Of a DNA stretch of 64,000 bases, positions 1 through 9,545 are shown piece by piece. The notes under the pieces were generated by a model that was given only the letters and a program-made list of their open reading frames with translations, had not been told where the DNA came from and searched no databases. Source of the DNA: Ga0077530 sp035565975 (lineage in GTDB: Bacteria > Pseudomonadota > Alphaproteobacteria > Rhizobiales > Hyphomicrobiaceae); the NCBI GenBank assembly GCA_035565975.1, contig DATMRT010000006.1:1-64000 (forward strand), in the 5' to 3' direction. Each line of letters starts with the position of its first letter. Position 1 is the stretch's first letter. The translations under genes and the position numbers were made by a program.

Positions 1-52
1 GGACAATCCAGTCAGTCATCGGCGGCGGCCCCGTGGTTGGACTGCGCGAGCC

Positions 53-976
53 TCAGCGCGTCGGGACGGGATGCTCGCCACGATAATCGTAGAAGCCGCG
101 CTGGGTCTTGCGGCCGAGCCAGCCGGCTTCCACGTACTTCACGAGCAGCGGGCAGGGGCGGTACTTCGTGTCGGCGAGGCCCTCGTAGAGCACCTGCATG
201 ACCGAGAGGCACGTATCGAGGCCGATGAAGTCGGCGAGTTCGAGCGGGCCCATGGGATGGTTCGCGCCGAGCCGCAGCGCCTTGTCGATAGCCTCGACGC
301 CGCCGACGCCTTCGTAAAGCGTGTAGATGGCCTCGTTGATCATCGGCAACAGGATGCGGTTGACGATGAAGGCCGGGAAATCCTCCGAGACCGCGATCGT
401 CTTCCCGAGGCTCTCGACGAACTGCCGGGCGCGCGAGAACGTCTCGTCCTCGGTCGCGATGCCCCGGATGAGCTCGACGAGCTGCATCACGGGCACCGGG
501 TTCATGAAGTGCATGCCGATGAAGCGCTCGGGGCGATCGGTCGCGGCGCCGAGGCGCGTGATCGAGATCGAGGACGTATTGCTCGCGAGCATTGCTTCCT
601 TCTTGAGGAAGGGACAGAGCTCGGCAAAGATCTTGCGTTTGACGCTCTCGTCTTCAGTGGCAGCCTCGACGACGAGATCGGCGTCGCTGAGTTCTTTGAA
701 GCTCGACGCGAAGCTGAGGCGCTTCAAGGCCGCCTTCATGTCGGCCTCGGTGACGAGGCCGCGGCTAACCTGCCGGGCGAGATTGCGCTCGATCGTGCCG
801 ACGGCCTTCTCGAGCGCTTCCTTCTTGAGATCGTTGATGATGACCTCGTAGCCCGCAAGCGCCACGACGTGGGCGATCCCGTTGCCCATCTGGCCGGCGC
901 CGATCACGCCGACCTTCTTGACGAAGGTGACGGGCGGCGCAGCGGTGACTTTTTTCGTCTTCACGGCAGTGTCCAT
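53..976 (-). CDS. 3-hydroxybutyryl-CoA dehydrogenase
   Basis: This NAD(P)-dependent enzyme interconverts 3-hydroxybutyryl-CoA and acetoacetyl-CoA in short-chain acyl-CoA or PHB metabolism. The 307-aa protein has the N-terminal Rossmann motif VGVIGAGQMGNGIA, the catalytic-domain signature GMHFMNPVPVMQLVE and the C-terminal ending with LGRKTQRGFYDY, all typical of the short single-domain family (about 280-300 aa). I chose the ATG at 976 because an AAGGA lies 9 nt upstream. A longer frame to 1033 would overlap the end of etfA. It follows etfA by about 25 bp, so etfB-etfA-dehydrogenase looks like one operon. Substrate chain length is inferred. Confidence 0.93.
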   Translation of the reverse strand: MDTAVKTKKVTAAPPVTFVKKVGVIGAGQMGNGIAHVVALAGYEVIINDLKKEALEKAVGTIERNLARQVSRGLVTEADMKAALKRLSFASSFKELSDADLVVEAATEDESVKRKIFAELCPFLKKEAMLASNTSSISITRLGAATDRPERFIGMHFMNPVPVMQLVELIRGIATEDETFSRARQFVESLGKTIAVSEDFPAFIVNRILLPMINEAIYTLYEGVGGVEAIDKALRLGANHPMGPLELADFIGLDTCLSVMQVLYEGLADTKYRPCPLLVKYVEAGWLGRKTQRGFYDYRGEHPVPTR

Positions 977-1001
977 GTCGCCCGTTCCTTCACGTATCCA
1001 A

Positions 1002-1946
1002 TCATCGGCCGATTTTAGCGAGTTCGGCCTCAAGCTCGGGCAGTACCTGGAAGAGGTCGCCGACGAGGCCGTAGTCGGCGACCTGGAAGATCGGTGCTTC
1101 CGCGTCCTTGTTGATCGCCACGATGATCTTGCTGTCCTTCATGCCGGCCAGATGCTGGATGGCACCCGAGATGCCGACGGCGATGTAGAGCTCCGGTGCA
1201 ACAACTTTGCCAGTCTGGCCGACTTGGAAGTCGTTCGGCACGAAGCCGGCATCGACGGCTGCGCGCGAGGCACCCATGGCGGCGCCGAGCTTGTCGGCGA
1301 CGGGCTCGATGTACTTCTTGAAGTTCTCGCCCGACTGCATGCCGCGGCCGCCCGAGATGACGATGCGGGCCGAGGTGAGCTCCGGCCGATCCGACTTCGA
1401 GAGCTCCGCCTTGTCGAAGGCCGAGATGCCGACCGCGGCGGGGGCTGCGATCTTCTCGATTGCGGCGGAGCCGCCCGTTCCAACGGCCTGGAAGGAGGCC
1501 GTGCGCACGGTGATGACCTTTTTGGCCTCGCCCGACTGCACGGTCTGGATGGCGTTGCCGGCGTAGATCGGCCGCTCGAAGGTATCGGGCGAGACGACCT
1601 TGGTGACGTCCGAGAGCTGCATCACGTCGAGCATGGCGGCGACGCGCGGCAGCACGTTCTTGCCCGAGGCCGTCGCCGGCGCGAGCACGGCGTCGTAGTT
1701 GGCCATGAGCGGCACGATCAGCGCCGCCATTTCCTCGGCGAGCTGGTTGGCGAACTGTGGGGCATCCGCGACGAGCACCTTCGACGCGCCATCGAGCTTG
1801 GCGGCAGCTTCGGCAACCGCGCCGCAGTTGCTGCCCGCGACGAGCACGTGAACATCGCCGCCCAGTGCCTTTGCAGCACTCATAGCCTTGGCGGTCGCGC
1901 TGCCGAGCGCGCTGTTGTTATGATCGGCAACAAGTAGAACAGCCAT
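1002..1946 (-). CDS. etfA: Electron transfer flavoprotein alpha subunit
   Basis: EtfA is the FAD-binding large subunit of the ETF heterodimer, which passes electrons from acyl-CoA dehydrogenases to ETF:quinone oxidoreductase. The 314-aa length is normal. The C-terminal FAD domain is unmistakable: the VGQTGKVVAPELYIAVGISG block, then GAIQHLAGM, INKDAEAPIF and VADYGLVGD. Its ATG overlaps the etfB TGA by one base (TGATG), which implies translational coupling. The neighbouring dehydrogenase fits a role in acyl-CoA oxidation. Confidence 0.97.
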   Translation of the reverse strand: MAVLLVADHNNSALGSATAKAMSAAKALGGDVHVLVAGSNCGAVAEAAAKLDGASKVLVADAPQFANQLAEEMAALIVPLMANYDAVLAPATASGKNVLPRVAAMLDVMQLSDVTKVVSPDTFERPIYAGNAIQTVQSGEAKKVITVRTASFQAVGTGGSAAIEKIAAPAAVGISAFDKAELSKSDRPELTSARIVISGGRGMQSGENFKKYIEPVADKLGAAMGASRAAVDAGFVPNDFQVGQTGKVVAPELYIAVGISGAIQHLAGMKDSKIIVAINKDAEAPIFQVADYGLVGDLFQVLPELEAELAKIGR

Positions 1947-2698
1947 CAGAGCACCCCCGCCTCATCCTTGAGCTTCGCCACCAGCTCGGCGACGCTGCCG
2001 ACCTTGACGCCGGCCTTACGGCCAGGGGGCTCTGTCGTTTTCAGCACTTTGAGGCGCGGCGCGACGTCGACGCCGAAATCGGCCGGCTTCTTGGTATCGA
2101 GCGGCTTCTTCTTCGCCTTCATGATGTTCGGGAGTGAGGCGTAGCGCGGCTCGTTGAGGCGAAGGTCCGTCGTCACGATCGCCGGCATGTTGAGCTTCAC
2201 GGTTTCGAGACCACCGTCGACCTCGCGCGTGACCATGAGCGCGCCGCCGTCGATGACGATCTTCGAGGCGAACGTCCCCTGCGGCCACCCGAGCAGCGCA
2301 GCGAGCATCTGACCCGTCTGGTTGCTGTCGTCGTCGATGGCCTGCTTGCCGAGAATGACGAGGCCGGGCTGCTCGGCTTCCACGATGCCCTTGAGCAGCT
2401 TCGCAACGGCAAGCGGCTCGACGGGGTCCTCACCGGTCTCGACGAGGATGCCGCGGTCGGCACCCATGGCGAGCGCGGTGCGGATCGTCTCCTGGGCCTT
2501 GGCCGGGCCGATCGAGACCGCGATGATCTCGGTGACGGCGCCCTTCTCCTTGAGACGGATCGCTTCTTCGACCGCGATTTCGTCGAACGGGTTCATGGAC
2601 ATCTTGACGTTGGCGAGTTCGACGCCAGAGCCGTCAGCCTTCACCCTGATCTTGACGTTGTAGTCGACGACCCGCTTGACGGGCACCAGCACTTTCAT
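1946..2698 (-). CDS. etfB: Electron transfer flavoprotein beta subunit
   Basis: EtfB is the AMP-binding small subunit of ETF. The 250-aa protein starts MKVLVPVKRVVDYNVKIRVK, carries the NPFDEIAVEEAIRLKEKG block and the signature VTREVDGGLETVKLNMPAIV followed by TTDLRLNEPRYASLPNIMKA, as in the standard bacterial subunit. It is the first gene of the minus-strand etfB-etfA-dehydrogenase group and is divergent from a CoA-transferase gene. A possible promoter lies about 180 bp upstream. Confidence 0.97.
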   Translation of the reverse strand: MKVLVPVKRVVDYNVKIRVKADGSGVELANVKMSMNPFDEIAVEEAIRLKEKGAVTEIIAVSIGPAKAQETIRTALAMGADRGILVETGEDPVEPLAVAKLLKGIVEAEQPGLVILGKQAIDDDSNQTGQMLAALLGWPQGTFASKIVIDGGALMVTREVDGGLETVKLNMPAIVTTDLRLNEPRYASLPNIMKAKKKPLDTKKPADFGVDVAPRLKVLKTTEPPGRKAGVKVGSVAELVAKLKDEAGVL

Positions 2699-2878
2699 TG
2701 ATACGACGCTCCCCAGACCTCAGGAAAATCGGCTCCGAAACGGCAACGTGGAAGATGGCACCCGCCTTGGCGCGCTGAACCGATTGCGCGTTGATAATCA
2801 GTGGTCTCGCTCCCCGGCCGAGCAGCCAGCGGACCTCCGCACGATGCCGTGATATCGGCCTCTCGCAGATGCGAAATA

Positions 2879-2907
2879 AGACTAGGCTGTGTCAATTTGC
2901 AAGTCAA
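2879..2907 (-). promoter_or_regulatory. Candidate sigma-70 promoter for etfBA
   Basis: On the minus strand TTGACT (2907-2902) and TAGTCT (2884-2879) are separated by exactly 17 nt. The site lies in the 366-bp divergent region between etfB and the CoA-transferase gene and points towards etfB, with a leader of about 170 nt. Only the hexamers and spacing are seen, and the -10 is a weak match. The rest of the divergent region holds no convincing gene. Confidence 0.3.
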
Positions 2908-3064
2908 TCGTGCGACAGTTTGCCCTTGAATCGGGCGCGACCTGCCATGCGCTCCGCGGGCGGCGTGCCGCGCCATGGGTGGCGCCGTAATCATTGCGTG
3001 CCGGGGCTGGCCGCTCCTATCGTTACGTGAAAAACCCATTCACCAAAGTCTCGAGGAGCATCAC

Positions 3065-4336
3065 ATGGCCGGCGCGTCGGCGGCAGATCATGACACCACG
3101 CCAACGTTCGGTAGGGGGGCCCTCGGCGACGTCCTCGTGCTCGACCTGACGCAGATGCTGGCAGGTCCTTTCGTCACCATGATGCTGGCCGACCAGGGCG
3201 CGCGGGTTATCAAAATCGAGCCGCCGGGCGGAGATACGACACGCCTTTTCGGCCCGTTCGCGCCGGGACAGATCGGCGTGCCGGACGGCGGTTATGGCGG
3301 CTATTTCGGCTCGACGAACCGTAACAAGGAGTCGATCGTACTCGACCTCAAGTCGGAGACCGGGCGGGGCATCCTGAAGCGCCTCGTCGCCAAGGCCGAC
3401 ATCCTCGTTGAGAATTTCCGCGCCGGCGTCATGGAGCGCCTCGGGCTCAGCTACGAGACGCTCAGCCAGATCAATCCGCGCCTTGTTTACGGCACCATCC
3501 GCGGCTTTGGCGATCCGCGCTCGGGGCGCAGTCCCTACGCCGAGTGGCCGGCCTATGACATCGTCGCTCAGGCCATGGGCGGGATCATCGCGATCACCTC
3601 TCCCACACCGGGCGGTCCGCCGACAAAAATAGGCCCCGGGGTCGGCGATCTCATCCCGGCCATGCAATGCGCATTCGGCATCCTCGCGGCGCTGCATCAC
3701 GCGCGCGCCACGGGGCGCGGCCAGTTTGTCGATGTCGCCATGGTGGATGGCGTGCTCGCCGCCTGCGAGCGGCCGGTCTTTCAGTATTCCTACGACGGCG
3801 TGCCGCCCGGCCCCGAAGGCAACAGCCATCCGCTCCTCTGCCCCTACGGGTTGTTTCCCGCAAAGGATGGCTGGGTGGCGATCGGCTGCCCGCACGACGA
3901 ATTCTGGCGGCTCTTGGTGAAGACGATCGACCGGCCCGAACTGGCCGATGATCCGCGCTACCGTCTGACGCGCGATCGCCTCGACCGCCGCGCCGAAGTC
4001 GAGGGACTGGTGACCGACTGGACGTCGGTGCGCACGAAGGCCGAGATCACCGACGTTCTCGGCGGCAAGATTCCGTTCGGCCCCGTCCGCAGCTTCGATG
4101 AGATCTTCGACGATCCGCACATCGCGGCGCGCGGGATGCTTGCCGAGGTCGAGTTGCCTGGCGTGAGCGACCGCACGTTCAAAGTGGCGGGAACGGCGGT
4201 GAAGCTTTCGGAAACGCCCGGCGGCGTCCACAAACGCGCGCCCATGACCGGCGAGCATACGGCGAAGGTTCTCGCCGAGTTCGGCTTTACGGCTGCGGAG
4301 ATCGAGTCTCTGCGAGAAGCCAAGGGCGCCAGATAG
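3065..4336 (+). CDS. CaiB/BaiF family III CoA-transferase
   Basis: Family III CoA-transferases move CoA between carboxylic acids through an aspartyl-CoA intermediate. The 423-aa protein has the family opening VLDLTQMLAGPFVTMMLADQ, the VIKIEPPGGDTTR block, the STNRNKESIVLDLKSETGR block and the NFRAGVMERLGL stretch. Start ATG 3065 is preceded by GAGGAG at 3053-3058. An upstream in-frame ATG at 2975 would add 30 untypical residues. It is divergent from etfBA and probably handles an acyl-CoA oxidised with EtfAB help. The specific substrate is unknown. Confidence 0.93.
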   Translation: MAGASAADHDTTPTFGRGALGDVLVLDLTQMLAGPFVTMMLADQGARVIKIEPPGGDTTRLFGPFAPGQIGVPDGGYGGYFGSTNRNKESIVLDLKSETGRGILKRLVAKADILVENFRAGVMERLGLSYETLSQINPRLVYGTIRGFGDPRSGRSPYAEWPAYDIVAQAMGGIIAITSPTPGGPPTKIGPGVGDLIPAMQCAFGILAALHHARATGRGQFVDVAMVDGVLAACERPVFQYSYDGVPPGPEGNSHPLLCPYGLFPAKDGWVAIGCPHDEFWRLLVKTIDRPELADDPRYRLTRDRLDRRAEVEGLVTDWTSVRTKAEITDVLGGKIPFGPVRSFDEIFDDPHIAARGMLAEVELPGVSDRTFKVAGTAVKLSETPGGVHKRAPMTGEHTAKVLAEFGFTAAEIESLREAKGAR

Positions 4337-4569
4337 AGGCAGTCGTTCAATTCGGCCATTTCCGATGGCGTCGCAATCGACGGCGCAATCCAGGATTGCG
4401 CAAGGCCAAATTTAACGCGTCTCACCAGCCACATTTTTATCGAGATCATTTCAGCACATCATTCAATTCAAAAGCGTGAATTGACCGACGGGCATTCACG
4501 GGAGCAGCGTCCCGCAAAAGCAGAAATAAATAAAGAAAAATGCGCTGCATCTGATCCTGGAGGTCGACG

Positions 4570-5235
4570 ATGAGGAGGTTACTTCTATCCGCAGTCGTTC
4601 TCTGTGTAAGCGTTTTCCCAAGCATGGCTGGAAGTCTGAAGGACACGGAGCCCCTGCCGGTGGCGGCCCCGGAATGGTACGGGCCATACGTTGGTGTTCA
4701 TGCCGGCGGGGCGTGGAGTTCTGTGGATTGGGCTTACACCCCGGGTCCGGGTACCGCGGATCACGACGGTGACGGCGCCTTCGGCGGCGTGCAGGCCGGC
4801 TATAACTTCCGCACTGGCAGTCTCGTCTACGGCATCGAGGGGGACATCTCGGCTGCGGGCATTTCAGGTAGCACTGCCTGCCCTAACGACGACTTTTCAT
4901 GTCATTCGGATATCCGGTGGTTGGGCTCGGTTCGTCTGCGGGCAGGGTTCACGACCGGCCCGCTTCTTGTGTATGGCACGGGCGGATTTGGCTTCGGGCG
5001 GATCGAGATCGGCACCACGTCGCTTGCGCTCGGCACGAACAGCAGCGAGCGCACGGCGACCGGCTGGACAGCCGGCGGCGGCGTCGAGTTTCTGGTCGAC
5101 CGCAACTGGACCATAAAAGCCGAGTATCTCTACTACGATCTCGGCGATGATACTTACACGGTCGATAATAACCTTCGCGTACGGGCGGACACGGTACTGC
5201 ATACTGGGAAGGTCGGCTTCAATTACCGCTTCTGA
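4570..5235 (+). CDS. Outer-membrane beta-barrel protein, Omp25/RopB type
   Basis: This 221-aa protein is predicted to form an eight-stranded outer-membrane barrel. It has a cleavable signal peptide (about residues 1-20), the rhizobial motif WYGPYVGVHAGGAW near the start of the barrel, a FGGVQAGYNF strand, YGIEGDISAAG, a VRLRAGF strand, and ends in GKVGFNYRF with the terminal aromatic residue expected for BAM recognition. A GGAGGT Shine-Dalgarno lies just upstream. A strong hairpin follows. The surface loops are unrecognised and its function beyond envelope structure is unknown. Confidence 0.88.
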   Translation: MRRLLLSAVVLCVSVFPSMAGSLKDTEPLPVAAPEWYGPYVGVHAGGAWSSVDWAYTPGPGTADHDGDGAFGGVQAGYNFRTGSLVYGIEGDISAAGISGSTACPNDDFSCHSDIRWLGSVRLRAGFTTGPLLVYGTGGFGFGRIEIGTTSLALGTNSSERTATGWTAGGGVEFLVDRNWTIKAEYLYYDLGDDTYTVDNNLRVRADTVLHTGKVGFNYRF

Positions 5236-5268
5236 AGGTTATATCGGAGAATACTGAAATGGCATGAG

Positions 5269-5292
5269 AAAGCCCGGCGAGCGCCGGGCTTT
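5269..5292. terminator. Strong hairpin between convergent genes
   Basis: A perfect 10-bp stem (AAAGCCCGGC / GCCGGGCTTT) with a 4-nt GAGC loop lies between the barrel gene (plus) and xerC (minus), which converge here. The A and T ends of the stem give a short U-tract on either strand, so it can act as a bidirectional intrinsic terminator. Confidence 0.8.
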
Positions 5293-5325
5293 CATCGTTG
5301 ATCGTGCGTGAAATGAAAATCCCGA

Positions 5326-6273
5326 TTAGGTTGCTTTTTGCGCCCGCGGGTGGGCCAGGTCATAGACCTTGAGCAGCCGCTCGCGGTCGACCTCGGTGTA
5401 GACCTGCGTGGTCGAGAGCGACGCGTGGCCGAGCAATTCCTGGATTTGCCGGAGGTCGGCGCCTGCCGACAGAAGGTGTGTCGCGAAGGAATGGCGGAGC
5501 GCGTGCGGCGTCGCCGTCTCGGGAAGCCCGAGCGCGCCACGCAAGCGTTCCATGAGCAACTGGATGATGCGCGGCGAGAGGGGGCCGCCCTTGGCGCCGC
5601 GGAACATCGGCTCGTTGTTCTCGAGCGGGAAGGGACAGAGCTCGATGTAACGTGCGACGGCTTGCTGAATGGCCGGCAGGATCGGCACCAGTCGCTCCTT
5701 GCCGCCCTTGCCCTTGATGTGCAGGACATCGCGGCCCGCTGTCGGCGCATGGCCAAGCGTGAGGCCGAGCGCTTCGGAAATGCGCAGGCCCGCACCGTAG
5801 AGCAGCAGCAGCACGGCGAGGTCGCGTGCGCGGATCCAGTCGAGATCGGCAGCCATGTCCGCCTCGACGAGATCGGCAGCCTTGGTGACGGTCAGCGGCC
5901 GCGGCAGGCCGCGCGCGACGCGTGGCGTCGCGACCTTCAGAATGGCGTGGTTCTTCAGTTCCTGGCTCGCTTCGAGCCAGCGGAAGAACTGGCGGAAGGA
6001 GGACATGGTGCGCGCGAGCGAGCGGTTCTCCACGCCGAGGCGCCGGCGATGCGCGAGGAAAGCGCGAAATGTCGGCGGGCTCAGTGCCCTGATGTCGGCG
6101 AGCGCCGGTGGCCGCCCAAGGCGATGCGCCAGCCAGGCCGAGAGCTGGCGCCAATCGCGCGCGTAAGCTTCGATGGTATTGGTGCTGGCGGCGTGCACAG
6201 CAAGGTGCTCGCGCCAGCGGTTGAGCGCCGCATCGAGGTCGCCTGCCATCGTGTGCTCGTCGGTTTCCTGCAC
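5326..6273 (-). CDS. xerC: Tyrosine recombinase XerC
   Basis: XerC works with XerD at dif to resolve chromosome dimers. The 315-aa protein has an N-terminal SAM-like core-binding domain (about 10-110) and the catalytic domain with Arg164 (GAGLRISEAL), Lys near 189 (IKGKGGKER), His257/Arg260 (PHALRHSFATHLL), His283 (LLGHASLSTTQ) and nucleophile Tyr292 (VYTEVD). The start is taken as GTG 6273 because GGAG lies 8 nt upstream; ATG 6249 is the alternative. There are no phage genes nearby, so this is the housekeeping recombinase rather than an integrase. Confidence 0.93.
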   Translation of the reverse strand: MQETDEHTMAGDLDAALNRWREHLAVHAASTNTIEAYARDWRQLSAWLAHRLGRPPALADIRALSPPTFRAFLAHRRRLGVENRSLARTMSSFRQFFRWLEASQELKNHAILKVATPRVARGLPRPLTVTKAADLVEADMAADLDWIRARDLAVLLLLYGAGLRISEALGLTLGHAPTAGRDVLHIKGKGGKERLVPILPAIQQAVARYIELCPFPLENNEPMFRGAKGGPLSPRIIQLLMERLRGALGLPETATPHALRHSFATHLLSAGADLRQIQELLGHASLSTTQVYTEVDRERLLKVYDLAHPRAQKAT

Positions 6274-6362
6274 GGGGCGCGCTCCAGCCGATCCGACACT
6301 TGTGCTATTGAGCGCTCGGCTGCTTCGGTTAACAAATTCTTAAACAACAAACGGGGGGAAGT

Positions 6363-8057
6363 GTGAGCGAGCGAGTGGAGTGCGATGTCCTCGTCGTCGG
6401 CTCGGGTGCGGGCGGCTTCTCGGCAGCGATCACGGCGCGCCACCATGGCCTCGACGTACTCATGATCGAGAAGGAGGCGCTGTTCGGCGGCACGACCTGC
6501 TACTCGGCCGGCGTCATCTGGATTCCGGGCAGCGCGCAGGCCAGGGCCGCCGGCATCGCTGACAGCCCCACTGAAGCCTTGCGCTATCTCGAGAGCATTG
6601 CCGGCAATCGCCTCGATCGGGCGCGTGCGGAAGCCTTCCTCGCGACCGGCCCGGAGATGCTAGCTTTCCTCGAGGCGAACACGGACGCGCGTTATACGCT
6701 CGTTCCGACATGGGCCGACTACGAGCCTGAGCTGCCGGGCGGTTCCAATGGCGGGCGCTCCCTGGCGCCGGAACCGTTCGACGGACGACGGCTCGGCAAG
6801 CGCTTCGATGCACTGCGCCCGCCACTCGCGTCGATGATGCTCCTCGGCGGCATGATGGTTGGCCGCACCGATCTCCCCCACCTCTACAACATGCTGCGCG
6901 CGCCGAAGTCGGCCTGGCATGCCGCGCGCATGTTCGCGCGTTATGGTCGCGATCGCCTTCGCTGGAGGCGCGGGACGCGGCTTGCCAATGGCAATGGCCT
7001 CATCGCGGCGCTTGCTCTGGCGGCGGAGCGGAAAGGCATACCGCTCTGGCTCAAAGCGCCGCTCGTATCTCTCATCGAGGAGAAGGGGCGCATTGCCGGC
7101 GCGATGATCAACCGAGAGGGCCGCGAGGTGGCCGTGCGAGCGCGTCGCGGTGTCGTGCTCGCGTGCGGCGGCTTTGCTGGAGATGCCGCGCTGAAGGCAC
7201 GCCTCTATGCGCATGTGGCTGCGGGACGCGCGCATCAGTCGCTTCCGCCGGCGACCAACAGCGGTGACGGCATCCGTATCGCGACGGGCGCGGGCGCGGC
7301 TTTCAATGAGGACGTGCATTTTGCCGCCGCGTGGACGCCGGTTTCATTTCTGCCGCGTCCCGATGGCAGCAAGCTGCCATACCCGCACTTCATCGATCGC
7401 GGGAAGCCCGGCTACATCGCCGTCGACCGGCGAGGCCGCCGGTTCGTCAATGAGGCGAAGTCCTATCACGTGTTCGTACCGGCCATGATCGAAGCGTGCC
7501 GCGGTGACGCCGAGACCGAGTGCTGGAACATCTGCGATCATGCCGCGATCCGCCGCTGGGGCCTCGGTGCGGCGCCGCCGCGGCCGGCGCGTCTCAAGCC
7601 CTATCTCGAGTCCGGCTACATCGTGAGCGGCGATACGCCCGAGGAACTGGCCGGGCGCCTCGGCATCGATCCCGCCGGCCTTGCCACGACCATCCGCTCG
7701 TTCAACGAGGGTGTGCGTCGCGGCGTCGATACCGAGTTCGCGCGCGGCAGCGATGCCTATCAGCGCTTCAACGGCGCGCCCGGACACCTCCCCAATCCCT
7801 GCGTGGCACCGCTCGACACGCCGCCTTACTATGCCGTGCGGCTTGTCCCCGGTGACATCGGCACCTTCGCGGGTCTGAAGACCGATGCCTCGGCGCGGGT
7901 GCTCGACAAGGACGGCGCGCCCATTCCAGGGCTCTATGCAGCCGGCAACGATATGGCGAGCGTCATGGGGGGCACGTATCCCGGCGCCGGCATCACCATC
8001 GGCCCGGCGCTCACCTTTGGCTATATCGCTGGCCGGCATCTGGCGGGGAAAACCTAA
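6363..8057 (+). CDS. FAD-dependent oxidoreductase, 3-ketosteroid delta1-dehydrogenase-like
   Basis: The 564-aa flavoprotein belongs to the fumarate reductase/KstD family. It opens with the dinucleotide motif VVGSGAGGFSAA, followed by MIEKEALFGGTTCYSAGV, and ends with the typical YPGAGITIGPALTFGYIAG. These features match ketosteroid dehydrogenases and related enzymes that desaturate ring ketones or enoates; the real substrate cannot be read from sequence. The start is GTG 6363, preceded by a GGGGGGAAG purine run. It is divergent from xerC and has no steroid-degradation neighbours, which weakens a steroid assignment. Confidence 0.82.
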   Translation: MSERVECDVLVVGSGAGGFSAAITARHHGLDVLMIEKEALFGGTTCYSAGVIWIPGSAQARAAGIADSPTEALRYLESIAGNRLDRARAEAFLATGPEMLAFLEANTDARYTLVPTWADYEPELPGGSNGGRSLAPEPFDGRRLGKRFDALRPPLASMMLLGGMMVGRTDLPHLYNMLRAPKSAWHAARMFARYGRDRLRWRRGTRLANGNGLIAALALAAERKGIPLWLKAPLVSLIEEKGRIAGAMINREGREVAVRARRGVVLACGGFAGDAALKARLYAHVAAGRAHQSLPPATNSGDGIRIATGAGAAFNEDVHFAAAWTPVSFLPRPDGSKLPYPHFIDRGKPGYIAVDRRGRRFVNEAKSYHVFVPAMIEACRGDAETECWNICDHAAIRRWGLGAAPPRPARLKPYLESGYIVSGDTPEELAGRLGIDPAGLATTIRSFNEGVRRGVDTEFARGSDAYQRFNGAPGHLPNPCVAPLDTPPYYAVRLVPGDIGTFAGLKTDASARVLDKDGAPIPGLYAAGNDMASVMGGTYPGAGITIGPALTFGYIAGRHLAGKT

Positions 8058-8239
8058 TCCGGGACGCGTAACTACCTGCCGTTTGCCACATTTTTGCCAA
8101 TCGCTGCGCGACCTTGCTCACTGAGCACAGACCACGTATGTTGCGCCGCGATAGCAGTATTCCGCGTGCGGCCTCATTGTCGGACTGTGTCGCCGCCTTA
8201 GCCGCGTGATTATCCTGCGGCATCCGAACGGTCAGCAGC

Positions 8240-9493
8240 ATGGTCATGGCCAGTCTCGATCCGGCCAGTCTCGAACCGGCCCGCCTCGGGCGTCTTCACG
8301 GCGTTGCCGATGGCGCGCGCGTGGTGGTCGCCATGTCCGGTGGTGTGGACAGCTCCGTCGCCGCGGCGCTCGCGAAAGCTGCCGGTTACGACGTCGTCGG
8401 GATCACGCTGCAGCTCTATGATCACGGTGCCGCCTCGGGCCGTAAGGGTGCCTGCTGTGCCGGCCAGGACATTCACGATGCCCGCCGCGTCGCGGAACAT
8501 CTCGGCATCGCGCACTACGTGCTCGACTACGAGCGCCAGTTCCGCGAGGCCGTCATCGCGCCTTTCGCCGAGAGCTATCTTGCGGGCGAGACGCCCATTC
8601 CGTGCGTATCCTGCAACCAGAACATCAAGTTCTCGGGCCTGCTTGATACCGCGCGCGAAATAGGCGCCTCAGCACTGATCACCGGTCACTATGTGGATTG
8701 GCGTCTCGTCGACGAGCGTCCCGCGCTCTTCCGGCCTGTCGACCTCGGCCGCGACCAGAGCTACTTCCTCTTCGCGACGACCCGCGACGAGCTTGCCTTC
8801 CTGCGCTTTCCTCTCGGGGCGCTGCGCAAATCTGTCGTGCGCGATCTTGCCCGTGCACTCGCCCTTCCGGTCGCCGAAAAGGCTGACAGCCAGGACATTT
8901 GCTTTGTTCCGCAGGGCCGCTACAGCGACGTGATCGAGCGGTTGAAGCCCGAGGCGGCGACGCCGGGGAACATTGTTCACGTCGATGGCCGTATTCTCGG
9001 TCGGCACGAGGGCATCATCGGCTTCACGGTAGGCCAGCGCCGCGGGCTCGGCGTCACGGACCGCGAGCCGCTCTATGTCGTACGGCTCGACGCCGCCCGA
9101 TCTGAGGTTGTAGTCGGTCCGCGAGACAGCTTGCGTGTGCGCACGATTATGCTTAAAGACGTCAACTGGATCGGCGATGAGCCGGTCAACGGCGGGCTCA
9201 GCGCGCGTGAACGTCTTCATGTGCGCGTGCGCTCGTCGCAGGATCCGCTGCCGGCGCTTCTTTCGCTCAAGGGACGCACGGCTGTGGTTGTTCTGGACGA
9301 CGGAGAGTTCGGGGTGGCTCCGGGTCAGGCGTGCGTCTTCTATTCTTCCGAACCAAATGCGCGCGTGCTCGGTGGCGGTTGGATCGCCGCGACCTCGGCC
9401 GACGTTCATGAGGCCATCTCGGGCAGCCTATCGCGGGCCGAGACGCTTCATGCGCTGGCGCGGGCTCCGGTGGCGGCCGGGCCGGCTGACTGA
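8240..9493 (+). CDS. mnmA: tRNA-specific 2-thiouridylase MnmA
   Basis: MnmA thiolates U34 of tRNA-Lys, -Glu and -Gln. The 417-aa protein contains the PP-loop VAMSGGVDSSVAAALAK, the KGACCAGQDIHDARRVAEHL region, the first catalytic cysteine in TPIPCVSCN, the ITGHY motif and the second cysteine in DSQDICFVPQGRY, followed by the FTVGQRRGLG beta-barrel segment. The start is ATG 8240, and ATG 8246 is nearly equivalent. It is slightly longer than E. coli MnmA (about 370 aa). Confidence 0.96.
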   Translation: MVMASLDPASLEPARLGRLHGVADGARVVVAMSGGVDSSVAAALAKAAGYDVVGITLQLYDHGAASGRKGACCAGQDIHDARRVAEHLGIAHYVLDYERQFREAVIAPFAESYLAGETPIPCVSCNQNIKFSGLLDTAREIGASALITGHYVDWRLVDERPALFRPVDLGRDQSYFLFATTRDELAFLRFPLGALRKSVVRDLARALALPVAEKADSQDICFVPQGRYSDVIERLKPEAATPGNIVHVDGRILGRHEGIIGFTVGQRRGLGVTDREPLYVVRLDAARSEVVVGPRDSLRVRTIMLKDVNWIGDEPVNGGLSARERLHVRVRSSQDPLPALLSLKGRTAVVVLDDGEFGVAPGQACVFYSSEPNARVLGGGWIAATSADVHEAISGSLSRAETLHALARAPVAAGPAD

Positions 9494-9545
9494 TTGACGG
9501 CGGGTATTGCGCCCGCATTGGGTGCATTGACGAGGACGAACGTCG

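Noticed and set aside
5326..6273. Tyrosine recombinase as a mobile-element integrase
   Set aside because: Length and motifs are XerC, there are no flanking repeats or phage genes, and the only tRNA is 4 kb away and intact.
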